From positions 137,238 through 201,237 of the forward strand of contig NZ_JBGUBC010000003.1 in NCBI RefSeq assembly GCF_041821145.1: DNA of 64,000 bases, given 5' to 3'. This DNA is from Halopenitus sp041821145 (GTDB lineage Archaea; Halobacteriota; Halobacteria; Halobacteriales; Haloferacaceae). Shown here piece by piece: positions 16,307 through 25,179 of the stretch (positions within the stretch are counted from its first letter, which is position 1; each line of letters opens with the position of its first letter). The notes beneath the pieces are model-generated. The model was not told the origin of the DNA, did not search any database, and saw only the letters and a list, made by a program, of their open reading frames with translations. Position numbers and translations under genes: made by a program.

Positions 16307-18748
16307 TCAGTTTCGGCCGTACTGCTTGAGCCAGTTCCGAGCGCTCTTTGGAATGCCGTAGTCCTCCATCAGTTCCGTGATTCGGGCTTGCACCTGTGCC
16401 TTCGTGAACTGGGGATTCCGTTTGAACCACCGGGCCCAGTCGGCGGCGTACCCGGCCTTGTCGAGTCGGATGTGTCGTTGTTTCGTGATGCGCGCGAGTT
16501 GCTGGTGGACGAAGTCCTCCGGCGTCGATCTGCGTGAGCTGATGATCTGTGAGAGACGCTCTCTGACCTGGGGGACTTTCAGGAACTCCTGGGGAAGGAG
16601 GTGGTGGTTTTCCATTGCTCCCGGACCATACCGCTCACGCCACGACTTGCTCACCCGGGGAGTCCCCGATTTCGTCGTCCCCGTCTGTGTCATGAAGTCG
16701 TCTGCCTCCCGCGCGCTCATCGTGGACGTCGAGCCGGACTGTTCGTCCCGCTCGATGATATCGTCGAGTGACTTGTTGCTTCGTCCGCCCCCACCAGTGC
16801 CCGACCCTCGTCTCCGAAACGACGATCCGAAGTGTTGCTCCAGGATGTCGTTTGCCGGACCGGTCCGCTGATTACTCGCCCACTTCAGCCGATCCGAGGA
16901 GCCGCCGTATCGTCCATACGCAGTCTCCAGATTTGGTACGTCGAACGTCCCGTCCGGTCCGAGCATGTCATCGAGGCTCTCGTAGCGCTTTCCGGCTCTG
17001 AGCGGTCCTGGCTGGTTCATCGCTCGCTGAGTGGTCATGACTTCATCGGCGGTCGACGTGAGTCGACCCGTGACGAGATCGGGTGACCGACCGCTCCCGA
17101 GCGTTGGTGCGCTGACGGTTGCTCGATTGACGCCGCCAGCCACGTCGTCGACAGTTCCGGCCGTTCGCGCCGCACTGCTTCCACGCCTGATTTTTGAGCT
17201 GACGTTTGCCGCTGCCCGACCGCCGGTGCCGCCGGCCTTCGCCGCTGCCCCGCCGCCACCGAGAAACATGCTTCCGACGTCGAAGACGCCTCGACCGACG
17301 GCCTGAACGTAGTCGCCGTCTTCTCCGATCGAGCGTTCGTAGTCACCGACAATCCCGCTGCCGACTTCCGTCCAGAATCCGAGGTCCTCCTCTATCGTCG
17401 CCATCGGATTGACCAGCTCGTTCGCTGCAGTACCGACGCTCTTGTCCCCGGCGATGACGTCGGAGACGGTACTCGTTGCCTGCATCGGGTTCATAATGGC
17501 CGGTCCTGGGATATGCTGAACCATCCGACCGAGACCTTTCGCAGTGCCGACCGGGTTCGCGGCCATTCCGAGCAGCCCGCTCCCGAACGTCGTCCCTCCC
17601 TGGAGGATGCCCGCCTGGAGTTGGCTGGATTTGTCGAACATCCAGGCTCCCGCGGTGGCCGCCTGCTCCAGCCCGGGGATCCCTTCGGTCATCCCGGCGG
17701 CGTCCGTTACCTTCCCGGACGCCCAGTCCTGTCCGGCGTCGATCTTGCCTTCGAGCCACCTGCCACCCTGTTGGACGTACTGGGCATTCTGTTGCATCCC
17801 AGCATGGATCGCACCCAGCGGCCCGCCGTGTTCGACCATCCGGTCGGCAGCCGCGTCGACGGTTCCCCAGTAGGCGTCTTTCGTAGTCGACCATGCTGAT
17901 GACGCCCCGCTCGCGACGGTCGCTCCGGCACTCGTTGCGGCCGATCCCACGCTCGATGCCACACTCGAAGCGGTGCTGCCGACGTCACGAGCCCGCTCTT
18001 CGAGCCACTCCCATGCGCCAGTCGCGACCGGTGCGTTCGGCGGTTCACTCACACGAGTTGACTTTCCGGCAACGACCCGTGCTCCCGCACGTGTCGCTTC
18101 CCGCTCTGCTGCGTCTCGTCGGTGTGTCACCTTGCCAGTGGATCGGTCGGTGTCGGCCAGTTGGAACTGCGCGACGTGTGCGAGTTCGTGAGCGAGGAGC
18201 AACCGACCCGGTTCGGTCGACGTCACGCTCCAGTCCGGTCGCAGGACCACGTCGGTGGCGGTGGCATAGGCGTCGGCATCCATGGCTCTGTTGGCCCTCG
18301 TCGCGCCAATGCCGTCGTGCACTCGGACGTCGGCGAAGGGGTGCCCGAACGATCGCTGCATCTCCCGGCGCGTTTCCCCGGTGAGGCGTCGTCCAACGCT
18401 TCCATCCGGCGATTCGCTCACGGGAAGATCCGTGCTGGCCGCGCTCTCGCGCAGTGAGGACTCGCTCTCGATCACACTCTCACTCTCGGCCATCGTCCCG
18501 CTTTCGGCCATCGTCCCGCTTTCGGCCGCAGTCTCGCTCTCGGCCATCGTCTCGCCCTCGGTCACGGTTTCGCTCTCACCCTCCGCTTTCCGGGCGGTCG
18601 CAAGTCGCTGGAGCGCTTGGTTTCCGGCGCGTCGCTGGAGACGACCGACCGGATCGGCGGTGTCGGCCCTCCGGCCGTGCTTCGTCCGGTCTTCCTCCGG
18701 CTTGCGATTCGCTCGGTCGTGGCTCGCGTCGGTGGTCCGTTCTCGCAC
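16307..18748 (-). CDS. DUF4157 (eCIS core) protein with predicted C-terminal HNH/EndoVII-like nuclease
   Basis: The chosen start is GTG 18746-18748, since GGAGGTGATC, the exact complement of the archaeal 16S tail, lies just before it; a GTG three codons earlier falls inside that motif. The product has 813 residues. The N-terminus carries LQRRAGNQALQRL, a Glu/Ser/Thr-rich repeat, then the DUF4157 domain (REMQRSFGHPFADVRVHD ... LLLAHELAHVAQF, HExxH-like HELAH near residue 187). The middle is Ala/Gly-rich and includes possible amphipathic helices. The last ~110 residues have ENHHLLPQEF and WARWFKRNPQFT, the pattern of His-rich HNH/EndoVII-type toxin nucleases (DUF2380-like). DUF4157 marks eCIS cargo, so this is the likely effector. 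No immunity gene is obvious beside it. Confidence 0.82.
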   Translation of the reverse strand: MRERTTDASHDRANRKPEEDRTKHGRRADTADPVGRLQRRAGNQALQRLATARKAEGESETVTEGETMAESETAAESGTMAESGTMAESESVIESESSLRESAASTDLPVSESPDGSVGRRLTGETRREMQRSFGHPFADVRVHDGIGATRANRAMDADAYATATDVVLRPDWSVTSTEPGRLLLAHELAHVAQFQLADTDRSTGKVTHRRDAAEREATRAGARVVAGKSTRVSEPPNAPVATGAWEWLEERARDVGSTASSVASSVGSAATSAGATVASGASSAWSTTKDAYWGTVDAAADRMVEHGGPLGAIHAGMQQNAQYVQQGGRWLEGKIDAGQDWASGKVTDAAGMTEGIPGLEQAATAGAWMFDKSSQLQAGILQGGTTFGSGLLGMAANPVGTAKGLGRMVQHIPGPAIMNPMQATSTVSDVIAGDKSVGTAANELVNPMATIEEDLGFWTEVGSGIVGDYERSIGEDGDYVQAVGRGVFDVGSMFLGGGGAAAKAGGTGGRAAANVSSKIRRGSSAARTAGTVDDVAGGVNRATVSAPTLGSGRSPDLVTGRLTSTADEVMTTQRAMNQPGPLRAGKRYESLDDMLGPDGTFDVPNLETAYGRYGGSSDRLKWASNQRTGPANDILEQHFGSSFRRRGSGTGGGGRSNKSLDDIIERDEQSGSTSTMSAREADDFMTQTGTTKSGTPRVSKSWRERYGPGAMENHHLLPQEFLKVPQVRERLSQIISSRRSTPEDFVHQQLARITKQRHIRLDKAGYAADWARWFKRNPQFTKAQVQARITELMEDYGIPKSARNWLKQYGRN
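18463..18580. repeat. degenerate 18-base repeat coding Glu/Ser/Thr-rich hexapeptides
   Basis: Within the effector gene, units close to GCCATCGTCCCGCTTTCG recur about six times with point differences; the minus strand reads repeated (M)AESE/GT hexapeptides. Two adjacent units are identical. The encoded segment is an acidic flexible linker before the DUF4157 domain. Confidence 0.7.
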
Positions 18749-18841
18749 GACGATCACCTCCCACCGCGACGGTCGATCCCGGACCGTCGCTGCGGCTGTC
18801 GAGTGGTAACGGTTCGATCTGGTGTGTTGGTGCTGTGTCGG

Positions 18842-21088
18842 TTACTCATACTCGGGCAGGTGCCTCCGGTAGTCGCCGAAATCCTCGCGATCGTAGAGTC
18901 GGCCGGTCTTCTGGAACTCGCGTCGCAGCGCGGGCACCACGTGGGCCATTGCCACGTCCTCGTCCGCCTCGGCGGCCATGAACGCGGCCGTCGTCGCGAC
19001 GTTTTTGATGTTGCCGCCAGCGAGTTCGAAGCCGGCGAGGAAGTCGATGTCGAGGTCGGTAACGGGAGTCTCCTTGGGGAATACGCCCTCCCAAATATCC
19101 GCGCGGGCGTCCCGATCCGGCAACGGAAAGTCCACGGTCAGGTTGATCCGCCGGACGAACGCGTCGTCGATGTTCTCCTCCAGGTTGCTCGCGAGGATCA
19201 CGCTTCCGTCGTGGTCCTCCATTCGCTGGAGGAGGTAGTCGACCTCGACGTTGGCATAGCGATCGTGGGAGTCCGAGATCTCCGAGCGCTCGCCGAAGAG
19301 GGCGTCGGCCTCGTCGAAAAAGAGGATCGCGTTGGCTCGCTCGGCCGCGTCGAACACTCTTCGGAGGTTCGTTTCGGTCTCCCCGATGTACTTGCTCATC
19401 ACCGCGGAGAGATCGAGCTTGTAGAGCGGGAGCCCGACATCGTCGGCGATGATCTCGGCGGCCATCGTCTTGCCCGTCCCCGACGGCCCGGTGAACAGGA
19501 CGTTGACGCCGTTGCCGAGGCTGTATTTGTCCTCGAAGCCCCACTCCTCGAAGACGGTCCCACGATGGCGAACGTGTGCGGCGACCTCCTGTAGGTGGGC
19601 TGTGGTGTCCGCCGGAAGGATGATGTCCCCCCAGGTGTAGGACGGGTCGATCTTCCGTGCCAACTCGTCGAGCCCGTGCGTTGAGTGCTGTCGACAGGCC
19701 TCTCGGATTGCCTTGACGGTGAGATCGCCCCCCGAGAGCGCACGGGCCGTCTCCAGAGCATCCTCGATCTGGCCCCGAGTCAGGCGATAGGTACTCGCCA
19801 GTGCTGTGGGGTCGGCATTCTCGGGGAGGTCCTCGACGGCCGCCCACAGACGCCGCCGGCGAGCCACGGGCGGTCTCGGGAAGTCCACCCCCCGCATCGC
19901 GTGCTCGTCCAGACGAGGCTGCAGGCGAGGTGTCACCGTGGCGTCGCCGGTCACGAAGACGTCGCCCGGGATGGCGTCGAGTTCGGTGACGAGTTCGTCG
20001 ATGGGATCCGTCGTCTCGATCGAAGCCGCGTCTCCCGCGTCCCGATCAGGTGATCCACCCTCGCGGGCCGCGGTGATCGCACCGAGGTCGCTGACGTGAA
20101 CCGCCACGTCCCGAAGACGCACCTCCCGGCGGAGATCGGCCAGCGCCGTCTCGCCGTCGGGACCGACCAGAACTGATGCGTCCACCTCGAGACGATCGCT
20201 GTCGATCTCGGCACAGACCGCCGCGACAGCCGCACTGGCCGTGGCTTCGTCCGCTCCGGTGAACGACAGCAGTGCCGGCTTGCGCCCGGGTTCGCGCAGG
20301 TGGTCCACGACGGCTTCCAGAGTGGCCGTGCGCTGCTCACCGACTGCCGGATCGTCGAGGCTCTCGTCGGTGTCGGTGACTGTCGCATCGTCGACGATCG
20401 ACGCGGGAAGCGCGTCGTCCTCGCGGAGGTACCGGCCGACACGTTCCGGCACGCGGACCGAGCGTGCCAGTGCCGTTTCGCTCTCGGTCAGCACGATGAG
20501 TCTCTCGTCGACGAGCGTCGACCCCCGCTCGAAACGGTCACGTGCCGCCAGTCGGTCCACTTCTCCTGTCGCGAGCACGCGAGCGAGTAATCCGACGCTG
20601 GGACGCGTCCGCGTCACGTCGTCCTGGAGATAGCCATAGACCTTCTCGTACTTGCGATCGAGGTCCGGCGCGAGAGCACACAAGAGGGCGTCCAATTCCG
20701 TGCGATCCAGTTCGAACCGCTCCCTGAGAATCGCGAGCCTGAGCGTGGTCCCCCGGCTCCGAGAGCGCTCGACACGCTGCTCGATCCGTTTTGTGAGTTG
20801 GTCGATCCGTTTTGTGAGTTGGTCGATCCGTTTTGTGAGTTGGTCGATCCGCTTTGGGGGCCCGTCGATCCGGTTGGGAGGCGCGGCGGCCACCGTCTCC
20901 GGAGTGGCGAGTAGGCGGTCGACCTCTTCGTCGGAGACGTACAGTCCGCGTAACTCGTCGATCTGCGCTTCACGATCCGCCCACCAGCCCTCAAGGTGAC
21001 GGCGCAAGAGGAGGTCGATCCGCTCCAACTCCTCGCGCAGGTGCTCGGTGGAATCGTCGTAGACGTCGTGGTGAGTGCCTTCGCTCAC
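18842..21088 (-). CDS. eCIS AAA+ ATPase (Afp15-like)
   Basis: The 748-residue protein has an N-terminal helical domain with a coiled coil made of repeated RIDQLTK heptads (about residues 70-105), a middle domain resembling a degenerate AAA module, and a C-terminal AAA+ domain with Walker A GPSGTGKT (about 533-540), Walker B ILFFDEADALF (about 587) and the Arg-finger region FVRRINLTVDFPLPD. In Afp/PVC clusters this ATPase is needed for particle assembly or stability. It starts with GTG two bases after the tube stop. Length and architecture agree with Afp15. The heptad repeat is encoded by a nearly perfect 21-base tandem repeat. Confidence 0.9.
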   Translation of the reverse strand: MSEGTHHDVYDDSTEHLREELERIDLLLRRHLEGWWADREAQIDELRGLYVSDEEVDRLLATPETVAAAPPNRIDGPPKRIDQLTKRIDQLTKRIDQLTKRIEQRVERSRSRGTTLRLAILRERFELDRTELDALLCALAPDLDRKYEKVYGYLQDDVTRTRPSVGLLARVLATGEVDRLAARDRFERGSTLVDERLIVLTESETALARSVRVPERVGRYLREDDALPASIVDDATVTDTDESLDDPAVGEQRTATLEAVVDHLREPGRKPALLSFTGADEATASAAVAAVCAEIDSDRLEVDASVLVGPDGETALADLRREVRLRDVAVHVSDLGAITAAREGGSPDRDAGDAASIETTDPIDELVTELDAIPGDVFVTGDATVTPRLQPRLDEHAMRGVDFPRPPVARRRRLWAAVEDLPENADPTALASTYRLTRGQIEDALETARALSGGDLTVKAIREACRQHSTHGLDELARKIDPSYTWGDIILPADTTAHLQEVAAHVRHRGTVFEEWGFEDKYSLGNGVNVLFTGPSGTGKTMAAEIIADDVGLPLYKLDLSAVMSKYIGETETNLRRVFDAAERANAILFFDEADALFGERSEISDSHDRYANVEVDYLLQRMEDHDGSVILASNLEENIDDAFVRRINLTVDFPLPDRDARADIWEGVFPKETPVTDLDIDFLAGFELAGGNIKNVATTAAFMAAEADEDVAMAHVVPALRREFQKTGRLYDREDFGDYRRHLPEYE
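20781..20885. repeat. 21-base tandem repeat, five units
   Basis: Units of 21 bases start with TCGATCCG. The copies at 20781, 20802 and 20823 are identical (unit continues TTTTGTGAGTTGG); those at 20844 and 20865 are diverged. On the minus strand each perfect unit encodes exactly one heptad (RIDQLTK), so copy-number change would lengthen a coiled coil without frameshift. Confidence 0.9.
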
Positions 21089-21090
21089 GC

Positions 21091-21531
21091 TCAGTCTCCG
21101 TGTCTGCGCAATCCTTCGTGGGCGAGTTCGATCGATTCAACGGCGACTTGTCCTCGGTCCGCAATGAGGTCGGGACCCTCCCAGCCGACCGGATAGGACT
21201 CGATGACCTCCCAGCCTCGGACTTCCGCGCCCGTCGAATCGAGCAGTAGAATCCGGACGTTCTTCCGGTCCGCCTCGCCGTGTTTGGCCCGTTCGATCCA
21301 CTCCCAGAGCCCATCGGCATCGGTTACGCCGCGCTCCAAGGAGAGATTCGGGTAGCGAAAGCGCTTTGGCATCACGCGGGTCGTCGCGTTGGCTCCCCCT
21401 TCTTCGTACTCCTCGGTCTCGATCTCCACGGCGAGGCCTTCGACGCGCGAGAATCCGCCGACGATCAGTGAGTCCATCTCGACGGTGAACCGAAATCCCA
21501 GGTACGGGTCGGTCCGGTCTCCGGTGGACAT
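21091..21531 (-). CDS. tail tube protein (gp19 family), second copy
   Basis: The 146-residue protein fits the T4-like virus tail tube gp19 family: DPYLGFRFTVEMDSLIVGGFSRVEGLAVEIETEEYEEGG (key motifs YLGFRFTVEMD and GFSRVEGL), and C-terminal AVESIELAHEGL. Such subunits stack into the inner tube. eCIS clusters carry two or three tube paralogues; one usually forms the bulk tube and another the first layers near the baseplate. Its ATG overlaps the TAA of the small upstream gene. The YEEGG loop variant marks it as the CIS type with an extended loop, perhaps the baseplate-proximal tube (Afp5-like). Confidence 0.9.
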   Translation of the reverse strand: MSTGDRTDPYLGFRFTVEMDSLIVGGFSRVEGLAVEIETEEYEEGGANATTRVMPKRFRYPNLSLERGVTDADGLWEWIERAKHGEADRKNVRILLLDSTGAEVRGWEVIESYPVGWEGPDLIADRGQVAVESIELAHEGLRRHGD

Positions 21532-21695
21532 TACTCGCCTGCGTCGTTCATGCGCTCGTTGATCTTGCTGATCTCCTCACACCACCGTTGCCGCTCCCAG
21601 TGGGGCATGTTCAATACCGTCTCGTGATCCCAGTTGAAGTGATAGGCGACGAAGGCCACCTCCTCGAAGAGCTGTTCGCGCGGATAGCCCGTCAT
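21531..21695 (-). CDS. small eCIS protein (DUF6760-like, 54 residues)
   Basis: ATG 21693-21695 overlaps the TGA of the preceding gene. The product has 54 residues: MTGYPREQLFEEVAFVAYHF, then NWDHETVLNMPHWERQRWCEEI. The arrangement HW-x2-vl-x-MPH-x-ERxRWCEEI is the conserved pattern of the very small protein found next to the tail-assembly gene in many eCIS and tailed-phage-like clusters (the equivalent of a tail assembly chaperone's second product). A longer upstream frame exists but is Arg/Gly-rich and unconvincing. The function is probably in tail assembly. Confidence 0.85.
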   Translation of the reverse strand: MTGYPREQLFEEVAFVAYHFNWDHETVLNMPHWERQRWCEEISKINERMNDAGE

Positions 21696-22099
21696 GATTC
21701 CTCCGTGTTTCCCATGGGGATGACCGGTTCGCCGCCCGGCTCGACCTCGACGACGAACTCCTCGCCGCATTCAGGACAGGTCGTGTCGACGACATCGGCA
21801 CCACGGGTGTTGACCCGTTCGTAGAGGTCCTGGAGGTACTCGAGATCGGAGACGAACAACCCCTCGATCACGTTCGGGGTCACCTCCTCGATGTCCCCGA
21901 GCTTCGTGATCACCCGTGAAAGGAGGATCACGGTCATGTACGACGAGTTCGACTTGACGCGTGGATCCTGTAGCGGCTTGATCTCGTCGGCGGCCGTCGC
22001 CAGACGCATTACGCCCTCGCGGTGGAGGGCCCCCTCGTCGTCGGCGTAGCCCTGAGGGAGGGTGAACCCGAACTCCGTCTGCAGCGTCTCACCGGTCAT
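21692..22099 (-). CDS. phage-tail-assembly-type protein with CPECG motif
   Basis: The 135-residue protein (LQTEFGFTLPQGYADDEGALHREGVMRLATAADEI, key motifs FTLPQGY and HREGVMRLATA; SYMTVILLSRVITKLG; VIEGLFVSDLEYLQDLYERVN) matches the eCIS/phage tail assembly protein that precedes DUF6760. A C-terminal CPECGEEF with one further Cys nearby resembles half of a zinc ribbon. It overlaps both neighbours by ATGA. Probably an assembly chaperone acting during tube or sheath formation rather than a structural subunit; that role is inferred from phage homologues. Confidence 0.82.
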   Translation of the reverse strand: MTGETLQTEFGFTLPQGYADDEGALHREGVMRLATAADEIKPLQDPRVKSNSSYMTVILLSRVITKLGDIEEVTPNVIEGLFVSDLEYLQDLYERVNTRGADVVDTTCPECGEEFVVEVEPGGEPVIPMGNTEES

Positions 22100-22536
22100 G
22101 CGGTGCGTTCCATTCCCTCGTGAGCGATCTCCATGCTCTCGATCGCGACGTCACCACCGGTCGCGTCGAGGTCGGGTGCCTCGTAGCTGGTCGGCCAGGC
22201 GTTTCTGAACTCCCACCGGGGGCCGGCGTTGCCCTCCTCATCGAGCACGACGACGGCGATCGACCGCCGTGCGTCTTCGACCTGGCCGTTCTCGACGGCC
22301 TTGCGCCACTCGAACAGCTCGATGGAGTCGTCGGTCGTCCCGGACTCGAGCGTGAGCGTGCCGTAGTCGTTGAGACTCCAGAGCTTACGCACCGTCGGGG
22401 GGTCGTTGCCCTCGCGGTACTCCGTGACGTCCGTGGAGTTCTCCGGGATCGAGGCGTTGCTGAAGCCGGCCCGGGCGATGCCGTCGATCTCAAGCAGGAA
22501 TCGTACGTCCCTGTATGGTCCGTGTCTGTCAGGCAT
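22096..22536 (-). CDS. tail tube protein (gp19 family), first copy
   Basis: The 146-residue protein has the tube fold signature (RFLLEIDGIARAGFSN near the N-terminus; ENSTDVTEYREGND; TLTLESGTTDD; C-terminal AIESMEIAHEGMERT). It directly follows the sheath by six bases, the position of Afp1, so it is the likely main tube subunit. The paralogue at 21091 shares the C-terminal ESxEIAHEG motif. The YREGNDPPT loop corresponds to the exposed loop of tube subunits. Confidence 0.9.
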   Translation of the reverse strand: MPDRHGPYRDVRFLLEIDGIARAGFSNASIPENSTDVTEYREGNDPPTVRKLWSLNDYGTLTLESGTTDDSIELFEWRKAVENGQVEDARRSIAVVVLDEEGNAGPRWEFRNAWPTSYEAPDLDATGGDVAIESMEIAHEGMERTA

Positions 22537-22542
22537 TGGTGA

Positions 22543-24435
22543 TCACTCCGCGCTCCCGGTCCACTGGGAGATCCGGAAGACGACGAACTCGGCCGGTTTC
22601 ACCGGCGCGACGCCGATTTCACAGATCAACCGGCCGTTGTCGATGTCGTTTTGGGTCATGGTGCTGCGATCGCATTTGACGAAGAACGCCTCCTCGGGCG
22701 TCGACCCCATCAGGGCGCCGTCCTCCCAGACGCTGGTGAGGAAATTCCTGATGGTTTGTCGGACTCGGGCCCAGAGCTGTTCGTCGTTGGGTTCGAAGAC
22801 GACCCACTGGGTGCCCTCGTCGATCGATTCCTCCAAAAAGAGGAAGAGCCGACGAACGTTGACGTACTTCCAGGCCGGGTCGCTGGAGGTCGTGCGGGCG
22901 CCCCAGACGCGGATACCGCGTCCGCGGAAGCTCCGAATACAGTTGACGCCGCGTGGATTGAGTACGTCCTGATCGCCTTTGGTGATCGTCGACGAAAGCC
23001 CCTGAATGCCCCGGACAGTCTCGTTGGCGGGGGCCTTGTGGACGCCTCGCTCGGTGTCGCTTCGGGCGTAAATGCCCGCGACGTGTCCGCCAGGTGGAAC
23101 GTCCTCTTTCAACCCCGACTCCGGGTCGAGGACGGTCAGCCAGGGATAATAATACGCCGCGTACGTCGAGTCCACTGGCGGCCGAACATCGCCCGGCGGG
23201 CCCGGATTCTCGGGAGCCTGGAGGATCGCAAAGCGGTCCCCCATGTTCGAACAGTGGGTAACGATCTCGTCCGTCAGCCCCCCGACCGAATGTTCGTCCG
23301 GAACACACACCATCGAGATGCCATCGACCTTCTGGAACCCGGCGAAGCCAGTCCGTTCCTCGGGCGGTACCTGATCGTCGCCCTTGTAGTCCGCGAGCGA
23401 TGGCTCCCCATCACCGACGGATCCGTCCAGCCACACCGGCGCTGGCGATGCGTTCGCAGGGCGTCCGGCTCCGACCTTCTCGAGTTCGACGAGCGTGGAT
23501 GACGGATTGACCTCGCTGGCGAAGAAGTTGTCCGCCGACCGCTCGGGCGAGAGGTTGTCGTAGACCTCCTCAACGTCGGGATCGGGGACGGGATCCCTGT
23601 CAGTTCGGGCGTGGTGTTGCTTGGCCGTGGCGAGATCGTCCTCGTCGGTCCAATAACGGACGATCAGCTTGAACAGCTGGTTTTCGCCCGGTTTGTACAT
23701 CGTTGCATCGTCGACCAGAACCGCGACGTGGTCGCCCCAGGATCCGGGCCCGACGGCGGTCACGTCGATGACGCCCTGTCCGCCGCGAAGTTCCACAGTG
23801 ACCGGCGAGTTATCGCCGGTGTGGACGATCGTCAAGGAGGCTTCCTTGGCATCGTCGTCGTCCGGGTCGAACTCGATCGTGAGTGTCTCGGATCGCTCGC
23901 CCTCCTCGGGTTTGAGATCGATATCACCGCTCGTCTCCCTGCTGACCGAGAACGCACTGGCGTCGTCACCCGTGATCTCGATGTCGGACTGGGCGACGGT
24001 GATGTCGGCATCGCCGCTTGCACCCCGGTTCGTGATCGTGAGGGTGCGCTCGGCCACGCCATCCGTTGGTCCGAAATCAAGCACCGTCGTCGAAGCCGAA
24101 AGCGTGTTCGCCTGGACGCCCTCGTCGGTGATCACCTCTGGCCCCGCGACGAGCGTTCCCTCCGCGTGCTCGCTCGCGCTCGTCACCCGTCCCACGTAGG
24201 CCCGGCTGCCTCCGTTTTGGAAGTACCCCTCGATCGACGTCGGAAGGTGTCCCTCGTCGATGTAGCTCCCGTAGAGGCGCTTGAACTCCGCGAAACTCGT
24301 CACTAAGCGCGGATCGGTCGGTCCTCGCTCGGTCCGACCGAGAAATCCCGCGGTGCTCGTACTGACCCCCTCAATGGGTTTTGTGCCCTCCTCGACCTCC
24401 GTTACGTAAACGCCTGGGGAGAGGTACTCAGGCAT
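22543..24435 (-). CDS. contractile tail sheath with inserted Ig-like domain
   Basis: The 630-residue protein starts MPEYLSPGVYVTEVEEGTKP, the universal eCIS/T6SS/phage sheath start (SPGVYV-E), followed by STSTAGFLGRTERGP. Residues about 108-215 form a beta-sandwich of the choice-of-anchor/ASH type (DFGPTDGVAERTLTITNRG ... SLTIVHTGDNSPV) inserted before VTAVGPGSWGD. The C-terminus has the conserved sheath core (WVVFEPNDEQLWARVRQTI; RLICEIGVAPVKPAEFVVF). It polymerises around the tube and contracts to drive it. The insert would lie on the outer surface. A TATA-like AT stretch precedes the gene. Confidence 0.93.
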   Translation of the reverse strand: MPEYLSPGVYVTEVEEGTKPIEGVSTSTAGFLGRTERGPTDPRLVTSFAEFKRLYGSYIDEGHLPTSIEGYFQNGGSRAYVGRVTSASEHAEGTLVAGPEVITDEGVQANTLSASTTVLDFGPTDGVAERTLTITNRGASGDADITVAQSDIEITGDDASAFSVSRETSGDIDLKPEEGERSETLTIEFDPDDDDAKEASLTIVHTGDNSPVTVELRGGQGVIDVTAVGPGSWGDHVAVLVDDATMYKPGENQLFKLIVRYWTDEDDLATAKQHHARTDRDPVPDPDVEEVYDNLSPERSADNFFASEVNPSSTLVELEKVGAGRPANASPAPVWLDGSVGDGEPSLADYKGDDQVPPEERTGFAGFQKVDGISMVCVPDEHSVGGLTDEIVTHCSNMGDRFAILQAPENPGPPGDVRPPVDSTYAAYYYPWLTVLDPESGLKEDVPPGGHVAGIYARSDTERGVHKAPANETVRGIQGLSSTITKGDQDVLNPRGVNCIRSFRGRGIRVWGARTTSSDPAWKYVNVRRLFLFLEESIDEGTQWVVFEPNDEQLWARVRQTIRNFLTSVWEDGALMGSTPEEAFFVKCDRSTMTQNDIDNGRLICEIGVAPVKPAEFVVFRISQWTGSAE

Positions 24436-24501
24436 GCTCTGATCCCGCGTTTGCCGCGATATGTGAACGCATCGGTACCCTTTACCATGGGTCCGACTCC
24501 C

Positions 24502-24513
24502 AATTAAAATTTT
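24502..24513 (-). promoter_or_regulatory. possible promoter of the sheath gene
   Basis: The 132-base gap before the sheath contains an AT-rich run read as AAATTTTAATTG on the minus strand, with a purine-rich GGGAGGGG just before it that could serve as BRE. It lies about 70 bases before ATG 24435, which would give a leader of about 40 bases. It is the strongest candidate for a strong internal promoter for the abundant sheath/tube proteins. Confidence 0.35.
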
Positions 24514-24567
24514 CCCCTCCCGATCGCTGAATATCGCTCCGCTACCGGTGCGAAATGCCGTTTATCG

Positions 24568-25179
24568 TCAGAATTCCACGTCCTGTCTGGCGGTTTTGCC
24601 GACGTCGATCACCGTCTCGGCGGCGGTGGTTGCTCCCGTTTCCGGATGGGTCGCTTCGAGGACGGGCGTTTCTCCGTCGACCTCAAGCGCGTTGTCGTCG
24701 CTCACGTCGTCACTCCCGATCGATCGGATCCCAACTGCGTACTCGCCCGCCGTGTTCGTCCGGGTTCTTTCGTCGCGATCCTGAATCGTCACGGTCGCGC
24801 CGGCGATCGGTGCCCCGCTTTCGTCGGACACGAACCCTCGGACTACCGTCGCTCCGCTGCCGAACGGGTACGCCGGCGACGGCAACAACTCGACGGTCTC
24901 GGGCGTCGACCGATCACCGTCGAGATCGACCGTCCGTCGTTCGGTCAGATGGGCGTCGCAGTCGTCGACGACGACCGTCACCTCGCCGACGTCGGCTGGG
25001 AGATCCGACAGGACGTGGTAGCCACTCGGCGTCCGGGTGAACGTCTCGGGGCGATCCGCAAGCGAAACCGACGGCGAACCCGTTGGCCGACCGCCCGCGA
25101 CGCCATCACGCAGGTCGACCGCTACCGCAAGCGACGTTTCGACGGTTCCCATCCACGTTCGGTCATCCGTCCCCGTCAC
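24568..25179 (-). CDS. carboxypeptidase-regulatory-like domain protein of eCIS cluster
   Basis: The 203-residue protein has an N-terminal beta region with VAVDLRDGVAGGRPTG and LADRPETFTRTPSGYHVLSDLP, and a C-terminal carboxypeptidase-regulatory-like beta-sandwich (VVRGFVSDESGAPIAGATVTI, then NTAGEYAVGI). Proteins with this layout occur next to the DUF4255 gene in many eCIS clusters. No signal peptide is visible. GTG start overlaps the upstream stop (GTGA). It may decorate or stabilise the distal end of the particle; no function is established from sequence. Confidence 0.75.
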   Translation of the reverse strand: MTGTDDRTWMGTVETSLAVAVDLRDGVAGGRPTGSPSVSLADRPETFTRTPSGYHVLSDLPADVGEVTVVVDDCDAHLTERRTVDLDGDRSTPETVELLPSPAYPFGSGATVVRGFVSDESGAPIAGATVTIQDRDERTRTNTAGEYAVGIRSIGSDDVSDDNALEVDGETPVLEATHPETGATTAAETVIDVGKTARQDVEF

